Source of the DNA: Fibrella aquatilis
Lineage (GTDB): Bacteria > Bacteroidota > Bacteroidia > Cytophagales > Spirosomataceae
Length of the DNA stretch: 64,000 nt
NCBI RefSeq assembly: GCF_017353255.1
Contig: NZ_JAFMYU010000008.1
Coordinates: forward strand, 181,189 to 245,188
Direction: 5' to 3'
Positions 44,674 to 53,162 of the stretch are shown one piece after another. The notes under the pieces were generated by a model that was not told the DNA's origin, made no database searches, and saw only the letters and a list, made by a program, of their open reading frames with translations. How positions within the stretch are numbered: position 1 is the first letter of the stretch; each line of letters begins with the position of its first letter. The position numbers were made by a program, and so were the translations under genes.

Positions 44674-47600
44674 CTAAAAACTTCCCAAATACCCCCTTGC
44701 TTTCAGAATTGGGGCAATAACGGTGTTGGCAAGTTCGACAGCGTTGGCCGATGATTTCGTGATTTCAATGCGTACGCAAGTTACGGTATGCGACCGGCCG
44801 TCGGGGGTGGGGGCAAAGAAGACGTACCAGCCGTCGTTGATTTTTTCACCCAGCAAAATCCGTTCCGGCGTGCCCGTTTTGCCCGCCACCTTGCTGACGC
44901 TGATCTTCGCCCGGCCGTTGGCGTTGGATTGTTCGATCATGAAATCGCGGAGGGTGTTGGCATAGGCTGAATCGTTGGCCACGGCTACGCCTTTCTCCAG
45001 CGGCACGGGTTTGCCCGCCCGCCGCACTACGTAGCGCGAGGGTTGCATCAGCCCGGCGTTGGCCACCGAACCCGCCATCCGGGCCATCGACATGGGTGTG
45101 GCCGACAGCTGCCCCTGCCCCCAGGCCAGGCCCGAAAACTCGCCTCGGTAGCGGCGGGGGTAGCGCAGGTCTTTGTACAGCTTCCGCCGCACCACAAACG
45201 ACGAGTCGCGCCAGTGCTGCACAATGGCCTTGCGGTCGGCGGGGGTATGGGGGTCGGTGAAGGAGTAGCCACCCACGTAATCGACGTTCATGCCGGTGGC
45301 TAAGTACAAAGCCGACAGCTCGTTATCTAACCCAAGCTCGTTGGCAAGTCGGATGAAATAGACGTTGCTGGACCGCACAATGGCCGTGCGCATGTCGACG
45401 TAGCCACCGCAGGGTTCGCTTTCGGCCACGCCCCGCCGGATGATCTCGCCGCAGCTGATGTTGTATTTCGTCTTGATCCCGTCGATGCCGAGCCGGTTCA
45501 TGCCCGCCGTGGCCGTGATGATTTTGGCGGTCGAACCGGGGGCCGTGGGGTAGGTCATGGCTAGGTCGCGCTCGGTAACAAGGTAAGGCAGTTGCAGCCG
45601 TTCGCGGTCGCCCAGCAGCATCTCTTCGGGGCGGTTCAGGTTAGGCAGCGGATGCATAGCCGATGTCAGCACTTCGCCCGACTTGGCATCCATGACTACC
45701 ACCGAAATCCGGTGTTCGTTGTACTTCGATTCGGCCAGGGCTTTCTGCAACTCCACCTGCAAGCCAGCGTCTACGCTCAGCCGAATGTCGCGGTTGCGGC
45801 GGCGGCGTTCGGCTATGGCCTCACTTTCCAGCCCACCGCGCAGGGCCGGGGCCAGTTCGGAGTAATCATAAACTGGCAGGGTGATTTGTCGCTGCACCGG
45901 CGCGGTAAACCGGTCGGCGCGGTATTCGGTGGTGAGCAGGGGCATCTTACGCGGCTTATTGTCGAAACCGCGCAGGTCGCTGAGGTGGCTGGCTTCGGCA
46001 AAATAGCCGTTTTGCTGCCCCCAGAATAGTTTGGTGTTGGCATCGCCCACCCAGAAAAACAGCTGATTACCAAAGGGATAGTACCGTTCCGCTCGCCGGC
46101 TCGAAGTGGTCAGTACGCTCTTCGTATCTAGTCCAACCTGCTTTAGCTGAGGCATATTCCGCCGCACGGTGTCGGACGAACTGGTAGCCAGCACCCGTCC
46201 GGCGCGGTCGTAGATCGTGCCCGCCGCGAGGGCGTCGGTAATGCGGCCAATGCGCGGATTGTAGCTGTAGACGGGCAGCCCATTACGCCCCACCACCCGC
46301 GCCGGACGGACAATGAAATTATCCCAGCGAAGCAGGGCCACATCGGCCGATTTGCCCGCCAAGATGAGCGTTCCCGCCAGAAAACCCATGATGCCCGTAG
46401 CCAAAACGGGGTCGTAATGCTGCTCAATGTAGGCGTGTTGCAGGGCCAGACCGGGGCGGCTGGCAATGGCAAACACCACGCCCATGGCCGCCAGATTGAT
46501 AATCATCGATACCTTACCGTAGCTCAGAAACGGCACCGAAATACCCGTCAGGGGCAATAACCCCAGCGACCCACCCGCAATGAGCAGAAACTGCACCCCC
46601 GTAGCCAGGGCAATGCCCGCGCCGAGGTAGAAGCTAAACGGCTGTCCCGCCCGCCGCGCATGGAGCAGGGTGCGGTGAAGCAAGACAAACAAGAGCAAAA
46701 ACACGGAAATAAGCCCCGCCCAACCCAGTTCTTCGGCCAGGCTGGGCAGAATCATGTCGGTGTGGGAGGCGGGCATGGCGTTGGCGAACCCCTTGCCCAG
46801 TCCCTGCCCCGTCCAGCCACCAGAGGCCATCGTCCAGAAGCTGTGCGCCAGGTGGTCACCGCCATACACGTCGTTGTTCCAGGGACTGAGCCACATGGCT
46901 TTGCGGTCGGCGAGGCGATCCCCTACAACCGGAATTTGATCACCAAAGGCAAAGGCGGCAATCACCAGCAAGAGCAGCATTGGCCCTTCGGCTAGCAGGG
47001 CCAGCCAGCCCAGGGCCGTGGTCGATTTGGCGCGACCCGTGCCCAGCAGCAGGGCCACCGCCACCAGCAGGCCCACCAGCGTGGCCAGGGTGCCGGGCAA
47101 AAAAGCCAGCGCCACACCATAGGCCAGCCCCGTAAGCAGGGTGATGCCCAGTGTGTTGCGGGCAATGGTATAAAACAGGAGGAAGGTGAACCCCACTACC
47201 AGCGCCGGACCCATGTCGCCCAGGAGCAGGTAAATGCCCATCAGCAGGCCCGTTGCCACGAAGGCTCCAGCGCTTACCCGCCACCGCCAGCGCAGGTCGG
47301 GCAGGTTGCGGAGCTGTTCTTCGTTGGCCGCGAAAAAACCTGCCAGGAACAGAATAATGAGGTATTTGATCAGTTCTGAAGGTTGAAACAGCAGCCCGCC
47401 AATGCGCAGGTTCACCCGTACGCCGCTGCCCTCCGGCCCCGTTCCGATGAATAGCACAACTATGGCCAGGCCCACGGCCATCAACAGCCACGTCCAGCCC
47501 GTGAGCTTGAATGTATTGCGACTGGCTATGTTCGCCAGTGGATCGAACCACCATTTGGTATACCAGCGGCCAATGTTGATCTGCGAAATCAGGGCCATGC

Positions 47601-48687
47601 CCGCTAGTCCAATTGCCACGCCCTGCACGGCTTCGGCGCCATAAAACGTGTCCTGCAAGGGGTCCTGAATAGCCAGCAACGTCAGCACCGACAGGCCTGT
47701 GAGCAGCATGAGCACAGGCAGAAGCAGTGCGTCGGGGTGGAACCGGCGGAAACTCCAGAAAATATGCACGGCCCAGAACGCCAGCAGAAAACCCATTGCT
47801 ACACCCCAGAACGCCAGCCGGAATTCGCCGGGGGTGCGCACCGTGAAGGCGTGGTCCTGCTTCAACTGCCCATACACCACCGACCCAATGGGCCGCAACG
47901 TGTGTGGGCGACCCGTAAAGGTGTACTCCAGCGCCCGGCTTAGTTTGGCGGTGCCGCGCCGGGTGCCAAACTCCATGCCGGGGCGCAGCGGAATAACGCT
48001 GTAGCCTGCGTCGGCACTGAGGCCTGCGAAGGCAAAATGCCCCGCCGCATCGGTGCGGGCGTAGGTAAGTCGGTCGGGATCAGTGGGTGTTTCGGTCGGG
48101 TCGGAGTTTTCGGGCTGGGGTTTGTGTTGCCGCAGTTGCACCAGCACGCCGGCGAGTGGACGGGCTTCGTCGGCGGCGTCCTGCACCGTGCCGGAAATGG
48201 TCAGTCCGCCCGACCCCACGGTAGCCGGGTAGGGTTTTGGTCGACGTAACTCGCTGATATACAGTAGCGAGTCAAAGCCCATCTGAAAGCGCGACAGCCG
48301 GAGTCGACTGCTGAAATCGGTGCCGCCAATGGCGGGTTGCCAGTCGGCGGGTACGGCAATGCCCAAGCCGCGCTTGTTGATCGCCCCCACGTTATCGAGG
48401 CGGTCTGTGCCCTCTTTTTTGGCCCGGTTGAGTCGGGCGGGCAGCGAATCGACAACCAAGTCAATGTCGCGCGGGTCGGCGTAGTAGGTGCCTTTGGTCA
48501 GCAGATTACGCAGCGCGTTGGGCCGGATACCCGCCCGCAGGTTTACCGCCGTGCCGTTGGCGTAGGCTTCATCGGCCCGGTCTAGGATGGGTTCAAGGTT
48601 AAAAAACAACTGCACAAACAACACCAGCAGTAGGGCCGTTGCGCCCAGCAGGTAGATGCGTTCGTGGTGGAAAAGGGCATTTTTCAT
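44674..48687 (-). CDS. SEDS (RodA/FtsW) - class B penicillin-binding protein fusion
   Basis: 1337 residues from ATG 48687. The N-terminus has a membrane helix, a domain of unknown type and a Cna-B/carboxypeptidase-regulatory-like beta domain (about 165-245: ISGTVQDAADEARPLAGVLV). Next is the multi-helix SEDS core (about 290-770), with FQPSELIKYLIILFLAG, LLGDMGPALV, HTDMILPSLAEELGW and PFLSYGKVSMI as in RodA/FtsW. The rest is a transpeptidase with the active-site SxxK PGSTAK (Ser1052, Lys1055), SSN (1106-1108) and KTGT (1270-1273). It would polymerise glycan from lipid II and cross-link peptides in one polypeptide. It is flanked by FHA, kinase and PP2C genes. Confidence 0.93.
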   Translation of the reverse strand: MKNALFHHERIYLLGATALLLVLFVQLFFNLEPILDRADEAYANGTAVNLRAGIRPNALRNLLTKGTYYADPRDIDLVVDSLPARLNRAKKEGTDRLDNVGAINKRGLGIAVPADWQPAIGGTDFSSRLRLSRFQMGFDSLLYISELRRPKPYPATVGSGGLTISGTVQDAADEARPLAGVLVQLRQHKPQPENSDPTETPTDPDRLTYARTDAAGHFAFAGLSADAGYSVIPLRPGMEFGTRRGTAKLSRALEYTFTGRPHTLRPIGSVVYGQLKQDHAFTVRTPGEFRLAFWGVAMGFLLAFWAVHIFWSFRRFHPDALLLPVLMLLTGLSVLTLLAIQDPLQDTFYGAEAVQGVAIGLAGMALISQINIGRWYTKWWFDPLANIASRNTFKLTGWTWLLMAVGLAIVVLFIGTGPEGSGVRVNLRIGGLLFQPSELIKYLIILFLAGFFAANEEQLRNLPDLRWRWRVSAGAFVATGLLMGIYLLLGDMGPALVVGFTFLLFYTIARNTLGITLLTGLAYGVALAFLPGTLATLVGLLVAVALLLGTGRAKSTTALGWLALLAEGPMLLLLVIAAFAFGDQIPVVGDRLADRKAMWLSPWNNDVYGGDHLAHSFWTMASGGWTGQGLGKGFANAMPASHTDMILPSLAEELGWAGLISVFLLLFVLLHRTLLHARRAGQPFSFYLGAGIALATGVQFLLIAGGSLGLLPLTGISVPFLSYGKVSMIINLAAMGVVFAIASRPGLALQHAYIEQHYDPVLATGIMGFLAGTLILAGKSADVALLRWDNFIVRPARVVGRNGLPVYSYNPRIGRITDALAAGTIYDRAGRVLATSSSDTVRRNMPQLKQVGLDTKSVLTTSSRRAERYYPFGNQLFFWVGDANTKLFWGQQNGYFAEASHLSDLRGFDNKPRKMPLLTTEYRADRFTAPVQRQITLPVYDYSELAPALRGGLESEAIAERRRRNRDIRLSVDAGLQVELQKALAESKYNEHRISVVVMDAKSGEVLTSAMHPLPNLNRPEEMLLGDRERLQLPYLVTERDLAMTYPTAPGSTAKIITATAGMNRLGIDGIKTKYNISCGEIIRRGVAESEPCGGYVDMRTAIVRSSNVYFIRLANELGLDNELSALYLATGMNVDYVGGYSFTDPHTPADRKAIVQHWRDSSFVVRRKLYKDLRYPRRYRGEFSGLAWGQGQLSATPMSMARMAGSVANAGLMQPSRYVVRRAGKPVPLEKGVAVANDSAYANTLRDFMIEQSNANGRAKISVSKVAGKTGTPERILLGEKINDGWYVFFAPTPDGRSHTVTCVRIEITKSSANAVELANTVIAPILKARGYLGSF

Positions 48688-48716
48688 AGAGAGCAATTAG
48701 GGCAAAAGACCACTAA

Positions 48717-50063
48717 CTAAAACGTCGTATCCCGCGACATGGTCTCGGCAGAATCCAGTTCGGGAGTCATGACGGGGGCGGGGTCGGGTTGTTTTTGGGC
48801 AGGTTCTTCCGTCACCGTTTCGCTGGCGGGCGGGGTATCTTCGGTAGGTGCCGTGGTTGTCTCAGACTGCGGTGTTGCGGGCTGGTATAACATGCTCGAA
48901 TCAATGGGTGTAGCCGTAGCCGTTGAATCAGCAGCGGGGTACAAACCCTCGGTGGGGCGGCGCTGGTTGAGGAACACAAATAGCAGCACCAGCACGGCCA
49001 CCACGCCCACGCCACCCAAAAACCACCACAGGCTCCGGTCCGGGGCGGGTTCGGCATAGGTGGGTTCAGCGTACGTTGGTTCGGTGTACGCCGGCGCGCT
49101 GTAAACGGGTTGCTCGTAGGCGGGTTCGGGCGCTGCCGGGGCTTCCAGTACCCAGTCCATCACCGCCACGCGGGCGTCGGCCTGCGCACCACTGCCCGAC
49201 TGACTGGCGCGGAGTAATTCTACTTTGGCCTGTTCCAGCAGCAGCTCCAGCACGTTGGCGCTTTGCAGCCGCTGCCCTGGGTCTTTCAGCAACATCTGAC
49301 GGAGTGCTTCCGATAAGCTGGGCGGTAGAAACTGATTGTCAGCTAGTTGTGGCGGCGAAGGTTGCGCCGTCAGCACCTGTTTCATAAACGTGGCCAGGCC
49401 CGCGTCGTTGTGCAGCACAAAGGGTACCTGCCCCGTGAGGGCTTCGTAGAGCACCACACCCAGCGCATAAAAATCAGAGGAGACGTTCACCTGCCGGGGG
49501 TCGTCGAACTGCTCCGGGGCGGCATATTCGTAGGTCATCAGCGACTGCCCGGTGCGGGTACGGGTGCTGTCGTTGGCCTCTATCTTGGCAATGCCGAAAT
49601 CGGTGAGCAGAAAGTGCAGTTCGCCGCTGATGAGCCGCCGGTAGAGGATGTTTTCGGGCTTGATGTCGCGGTGTACGATGCCCCGCTGATGAATGGCCTT
49701 AAACGCTTCAGCCATCTGCAACCCCAGCCGAATAACGGTCGAGAGGGGCAGGTGGCCTTCGGTTTTCAGGAGCGAACGTACGTCGCCGCCTTCCACAAAA
49801 TCCAGGACCATGTAGGGCATGGCGGCTTCGAGCTGTATCTCGCGCACCTTCACCACGTTGGGGTGTTCAATGCCCGTCATGATCTCCGATTCGCGGCTGA
49901 ACCGGCGCAGCGTGTCGGGGTCGGTGTTAAGGGCAAACTGCTTAATAGCCACCAGGTCGCCGGTGGTGCGATGTCGGGCTTTGAGCACCCGTGCATTGCC
50001 CCGGCCCAGTTCGCTAATTATCTCGTAGTCAGGGAAGTTAACGTTAAAACTGACGGTCGGCAT
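48717..50063 (-). CDS. Transmembrane Ser/Thr protein kinase A
   Basis: 448 residues from ATG 50063, 20 bp inside the 3' end of kinase B; the longer open frame is unlikely. Motifs are catalytic Lys41 (VAIKQF), HRD 131-133 in IVHRDIKPENIL, DFG 155-157 and APEQF. The glycine loop reads GRGNARV, so the third Gly of GxGxxG is Arg. After a linker with repeats of YAEPTYAEP (about 317-340) comes a helix WWFLGGVGVVAVLVLLFVFL (346-366) and an acidic, Thr/Pro-rich tail. No PASTA domain, so the muropeptide-binding sensor of mycobacterial PknB is absent. It likely phosphorylates itself, the FHA protein or the SEDS-PBP protein. Confidence 0.92.
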   Translation of the reverse strand: MPTVSFNVNFPDYEIISELGRGNARVLKARHRTTGDLVAIKQFALNTDPDTLRRFSRESEIMTGIEHPNVVKVREIQLEAAMPYMVLDFVEGGDVRSLLKTEGHLPLSTVIRLGLQMAEAFKAIHQRGIVHRDIKPENILYRRLISGELHFLLTDFGIAKIEANDSTRTRTGQSLMTYEYAAPEQFDDPRQVNVSSDFYALGVVLYEALTGQVPFVLHNDAGLATFMKQVLTAQPSPPQLADNQFLPPSLSEALRQMLLKDPGQRLQSANVLELLLEQAKVELLRASQSGSGAQADARVAVMDWVLEAPAAPEPAYEQPVYSAPAYTEPTYAEPTYAEPAPDRSLWWFLGGVGVVAVLVLLFVFLNQRRPTEGLYPAADSTATATPIDSSMLYQPATPQSETTTAPTEDTPPASETVTEEPAQKQPDPAPVMTPELDSAETMSRDTTF

Positions 50064-51696
50064 TGGTCGTTGGGTCGGGGGGGTGTAAGTCTGGAATATC
50101 GGGTGAATCGTAGGCCACAATTTGCGCCCGTACGCTGGTGCCGCGTCGGCTTTCGGGGGCCGTGCGGGTGAGTTTGTCGTTAGGCCCAATGTCGGCGAAA
50201 TACATGGTCTGGGTGGTAAACACATCGCCGCTTGGCTTGAGATACGACACCCGCACCCGGATGCGCGTGAAGGTGAGCCGGGTGGGGTTTTCTACCCGAA
50301 TGCGCAGGTTGCTGATGCCCCCCAGCAGGCCGGTTTTAAAGCCCACCACCTGCACCGACACCAGCTTGGCCAGGCGGGCATTTTCCAGCCGTAGCGCCAA
50401 GGCCCGCGCCTCGGCTGCGGCCCGCTTTTCGGCTGCCGTCGAATCGGGTTTAACGGGCTTAACAGGAGCCACGGCCACCGTGTCTTCATCGGCGGGCTCA
50501 TCGGTGGTAAACAGGGCGCTCAATCCGCTTGCTGCCGGGGTGCTGGCGGTTGGGTTTGTACGCTTGATGGAGGCCGATTTTTTCAGGCGGTCATAGGTCA
50601 CATAACCCCCAGCCAGCGCCAGCGTTAGCAACACCGTGGCCACCACTACCCGCCGGTTAACGCCTGTTCTTGAGGTAGTAATGACTTGTGAATCAACCGG
50701 TTCAGTCTCTACCTGGCTAGCCGGGCGTGCGGCCGTTTGCCGCCGCGTTGGTGGGGCCGGGGGGCCTGGTTCGGGCACGATCACCGGCGACTCGCGGCGG
50801 GGTCCGGCGGGGGCTTCGGTGAGGTATACGCTACTGGCATCCTGTTGTTGTTCGGCCAGAAGCTGCTCTATCTCAGCCTGTTTCAGGGCTACTTTCACCG
50901 TGTCGGGCTGATGAATCCGCTCGGCGGCCCGCTTTTTCAGCAGGCCCTGAAGCAGCGTTTTCAGACTGCCGGGCACCGCCTGATTGGGGGGCAACAGGGG
51001 CGTTTCGGTGAGCACCCGGTTCATGAACGTCACAATGCCCACGCCTTCGGTCATGGCAAAGGGCACGTGGCCGGTGAGGCATTCAAACAGTACCACACCC
51101 AGCGAATAATAGTCGGTGGCGGCGCTAACGTTTTTGGGGTCTTCAAACTGCTCCGGCGAGGCGTATTCGTAGGTCATCAGCGACTGTCCCGTCACGGTGG
51201 CGGGCTGTTCGCGGAGGCGGGCAATGCCAAAATCGGTCAGCAAAAAGTGCAGTTCGCCGCTGGGTAGCTGGCGGTACAAAATGTTTTCGGGCTTGATATC
51301 ACGGTGCACAATGCCCTGACCATGAATGACTTTGAAGGCTTCGATCACCTGCAAGCCCAGGCGCACGGTAGTAGCCACGGGCAGCGATTGCTGTTCGTCG
51401 AGCAACTGCCGAACGCTCCCGCCTTCGACAAGTTCCATCACGATATAGGGCAGGGCGGCATCGAGCCTTACCTCCCGCACCCGTACAATGTTGGGGTGAA
51501 TCAGGCGGGTCATGATCTCTGATTCCTGCTGGAACCGCTGGAGGGTACCTTCGTCGGTGTTGAGGGCAAAGTGCTTAATAGCCACCAGTTCGCCGCTGGC
51601 ATCGTGCCGGGCTTTCAGCACCCGCGCGTTGCCCCGGCCCAACTCGCCCAGCACCGTGTAGCCCGGAAAATGCGTGTTAAAACTGACAGTGGCCAT
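50044..51696 (-). CDS. Transmembrane Ser/Thr protein kinase B
   Basis: 550 residues. The kinase domain aligns position by position with kinase A (Lys41, HRD 131-133, DFG 155-157, SPEQF) and shares the same altered glycine loop GRGNARV, so the pair arose by duplication. A Pro-rich linker, one helix (VVATVLLTLALAGGYVTY, about 350-367) and an extracytoplasmic region follow; the last ~110 residues form a beta-rich domain (VSVQVVGFKTGLLGGISNL, VRVSYLKPSGDVF). It lies just downstream of the PP2C gene (30-bp gap) and overlaps kinase A by 20 bp. The outer domain differs from that of kinase A, so the two probably answer to different signals. Confidence 0.92.
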   Translation of the reverse strand: MATVSFNTHFPGYTVLGELGRGNARVLKARHDASGELVAIKHFALNTDEGTLQRFQQESEIMTRLIHPNIVRVREVRLDAALPYIVMELVEGGSVRQLLDEQQSLPVATTVRLGLQVIEAFKVIHGQGIVHRDIKPENILYRQLPSGELHFLLTDFGIARLREQPATVTGQSLMTYEYASPEQFEDPKNVSAATDYYSLGVVLFECLTGHVPFAMTEGVGIVTFMNRVLTETPLLPPNQAVPGSLKTLLQGLLKKRAAERIHQPDTVKVALKQAEIEQLLAEQQQDASSVYLTEAPAGPRRESPVIVPEPGPPAPPTRRQTAARPASQVETEPVDSQVITTSRTGVNRRVVVATVLLTLALAGGYVTYDRLKKSASIKRTNPTASTPAASGLSALFTTDEPADEDTVAVAPVKPVKPDSTAAEKRAAAEARALALRLENARLAKLVSVQVVGFKTGLLGGISNLRIRVENPTRLTFTRIRVRVSYLKPSGDVFTTQTMYFADIGPNDKLTRTAPESRRGTSVRAQIVAYDSPDIPDLHPPDPTTNADRQF

Positions 51697-51726
51697 GGTA
51701 ACAGCGTAACGTTGAGTAGGAGTGGA

Positions 51727-52785
51727 TCATCGAATGAGGAAAAAATAAGTGAGAACGGCCATAAATGCCAGCAACGCGCCGATCAGCCACCAGTTACCTG
51801 TCTCCTTTTTATCGGAAGAAACCGGCGCGGCGGTGGGGGCAACCGTGGTGGCCAGGGGTGTTTCGTCGGCTATTGTTTCCGACATCGGTTCAGGCGTGGG
51901 AATATTCACCGTTGGGGGTTGACTCACAGCTGTTTTCGACAACGCCAGCACCACCGTGATATTATCCTGCCCCCCTGCTTCGTTGGCCTGCCGGATCAGC
52001 TCATCCAGCGCTTCATCCAGCGACGGACCCAAACTGGACTCGCTGAGCACGGCCTCTATCGTGGCGCGGGGCAGCATATCAGTCAGGCCATCGCTGCACA
52101 GCAGCAGCCCGTCACCCGGCCCGAAATCGGCCTCCCCCGACTCCAGAAAACCCGTATCATCGATCCGGTGCGGGGCCGAACCCACCGTGCGGAGCACCTC
52201 GTTGCGGCGCGGGTGCTGCATAGCTTCTGCCTCAGTCAGCTGGTTGGCATCTTCCCGAATACCCACCACCGAATGGTCGCTGGTGAGCTTTTCGAGGGTT
52301 ACACCCCCCCGGGCTGACGTATTGTTCTGGGTCGTTTCGCCAGTTGCCTGCTGTCGAAAACGGTACAGCCGTGTATCGCCGACATGGACAAAATAGACCT
52401 TGTTGGCCTGGCTGTCCGTCACGGCGGCGGTAAGTACGCAGCACATCATTGAGAATCCCGGCACCGTTCGGCGTTCCTGGTCAATCTGGTTGTTGGCGTA
52501 TACCACGGCCTCGCGCAGCATGGTCAGGGTGTCGCCAGTGGGGGTTTCCATGTAGCGCAAAATGGCATCATGGGCAATGGTCGCCGCCCGCTCTCCCCCG
52601 GCGTAACCGCCCACACCGTCGATTACCACAAGCAGCGCCGAAGGATTTCCGGGTAACTTATCAATTTGACTGTCAGTAGTTTGCTCTATTTCTCCCGACC
52701 AGATTGGCTGGCAAATGAACGCATCCTGATTGTCGCGCCGTTGCCGCCCCACGTCGGTACGGCCGGCTAGTTGTAATTCGGTCAT
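51727..52785 (-). CDS. PP2C-family Ser/Thr phosphatase with C-terminal membrane anchor
   Basis: 352 residues from ATG 52785; a GTG 21 bp earlier would overlap a tiny frame upstream. PP2C motifs: AGRTDVGRQRRDNQDAF, VVIDGVGGYAGGERAA (metal Asp), FVHVGDTRLYRFR, LLLCSDGLTDML and AGGQDNITVVLA. A Pro/Thr-rich linker and one helix (WWLIGALLAFMAVLTYFFLI) end the protein, placing the phosphatase inside the cell at the membrane like PstP. It heads the operon and would reverse the two kinases encoded next. Confidence 0.93.
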   Translation of the reverse strand: MTELQLAGRTDVGRQRRDNQDAFICQPIWSGEIEQTTDSQIDKLPGNPSALLVVIDGVGGYAGGERAATIAHDAILRYMETPTGDTLTMLREAVVYANNQIDQERRTVPGFSMMCCVLTAAVTDSQANKVYFVHVGDTRLYRFRQQATGETTQNNTSARGGVTLEKLTSDHSVVGIREDANQLTEAEAMQHPRRNEVLRTVGSAPHRIDDTGFLESGEADFGPGDGLLLCSDGLTDMLPRATIEAVLSESSLGPSLDEALDELIRQANEAGGQDNITVVLALSKTAVSQPPTVNIPTPEPMSETIADETPLATTVAPTAAPVSSDKKETGNWWLIGALLAFMAVLTYFFLIR

Positions 52786-52802
52786 AAGGTACTGTTCATG
52801 GC

Positions 52803-52874
52803 TCACCGGGGCAGGTTCCGGAAATGTTGCACCACCACAAAGCCAACGAAAAGAAGGAGAACAATAGAGAGCAT
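52803..52874 (-). CDS. Possible 23-residue membrane peptide before PP2C gene
   Basis: ATG 52874 to TGA 52803-52805, reading MLSIVLLLFVGFVVVQHFRN then LPR. The stop overlaps the alternative GTG start of the phosphatase gene (GTGA). A single hydrophobic helix with a basic end is what a small membrane regulator looks like, but a 24-codon frame can occur by chance. Confidence 0.35.
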   Translation of the reverse strand: MLSIVLLLFVGFVVVQHFRNLPR

Positions 52875-52896
52875 AGTGGAATTTACGGGCTTACCA

Positions 52897-52915
52897 GTTA
52901 ACGTTGGGTTAACCC
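52897..52915. promoter_or_regulatory. Tandem GTTAAC sites upstream of phosphatase-kinase operon
   Basis: GTTAAC at 52897 and GTTAAC inside the palindrome GGGTTAACCC at 52906-52915, spaced 11 bp, one helical turn, so both would face the same side of the DNA. Candidate operator for the PP2C-kinase-SEDS operon. Confidence 0.35.
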
Positions 52916-53079
52916 GAAATAGCTTGTTTTTAGCCAATAAACTGCAACGGAAGTCAAAATGATATAACCGTTTGATACATATAAATGAGCCACCGGCCTG
53001 GCCGTTGCCCTATCGTCACTTTTTAATGCGCTGAATACAACCTTCTTATCAATTTTGTGCTCAGATAGTCGGGATGCTG

Positions 53080-53106
53080 GACATTGGATGTTGGACATCC
53101 AATGTC
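53080..53106. promoter_or_regulatory. Dyad GACATTGGATGT-TGG-ACATCCAATGTC
   Basis: Perfect 12-bp arms with a 3-bp spacer, 57 bp before the lipoprotein start at 53163, hence in its promoter or leader. Could be an operator or a transcript hairpin. Confidence 0.45.
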
Positions 53107-53162
53107 TACTATTAAACCCCCAGCTGTCTACCTGGTCTAAAGGCCAACTAAATCGCGTTGCT

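Larger units (their letters stand above)
52807..53162. other. Divergent intergenic region, 356 bp, with palindromes
   Basis: It holds the possible 23-residue frame, the tandem GTTAAC sites (52897-52902 and 52908-52913) and a 12-bp-arm dyad (53080-53106). No other gene found. Confidence 0.5.

Noticed and set aside
49347..50171. 274-codon plus-strand frame opposite the kinase genes
   Set aside because: Antisense to two clear kinase genes with intact catalytic motifs; no start context or recognisable domain.
48717..51696. PASTA domains on the Ser/Thr kinases
   Set aside because: The outer parts are a Thr/Pro tail and a single beta domain; no repeated PASTA units are visible.
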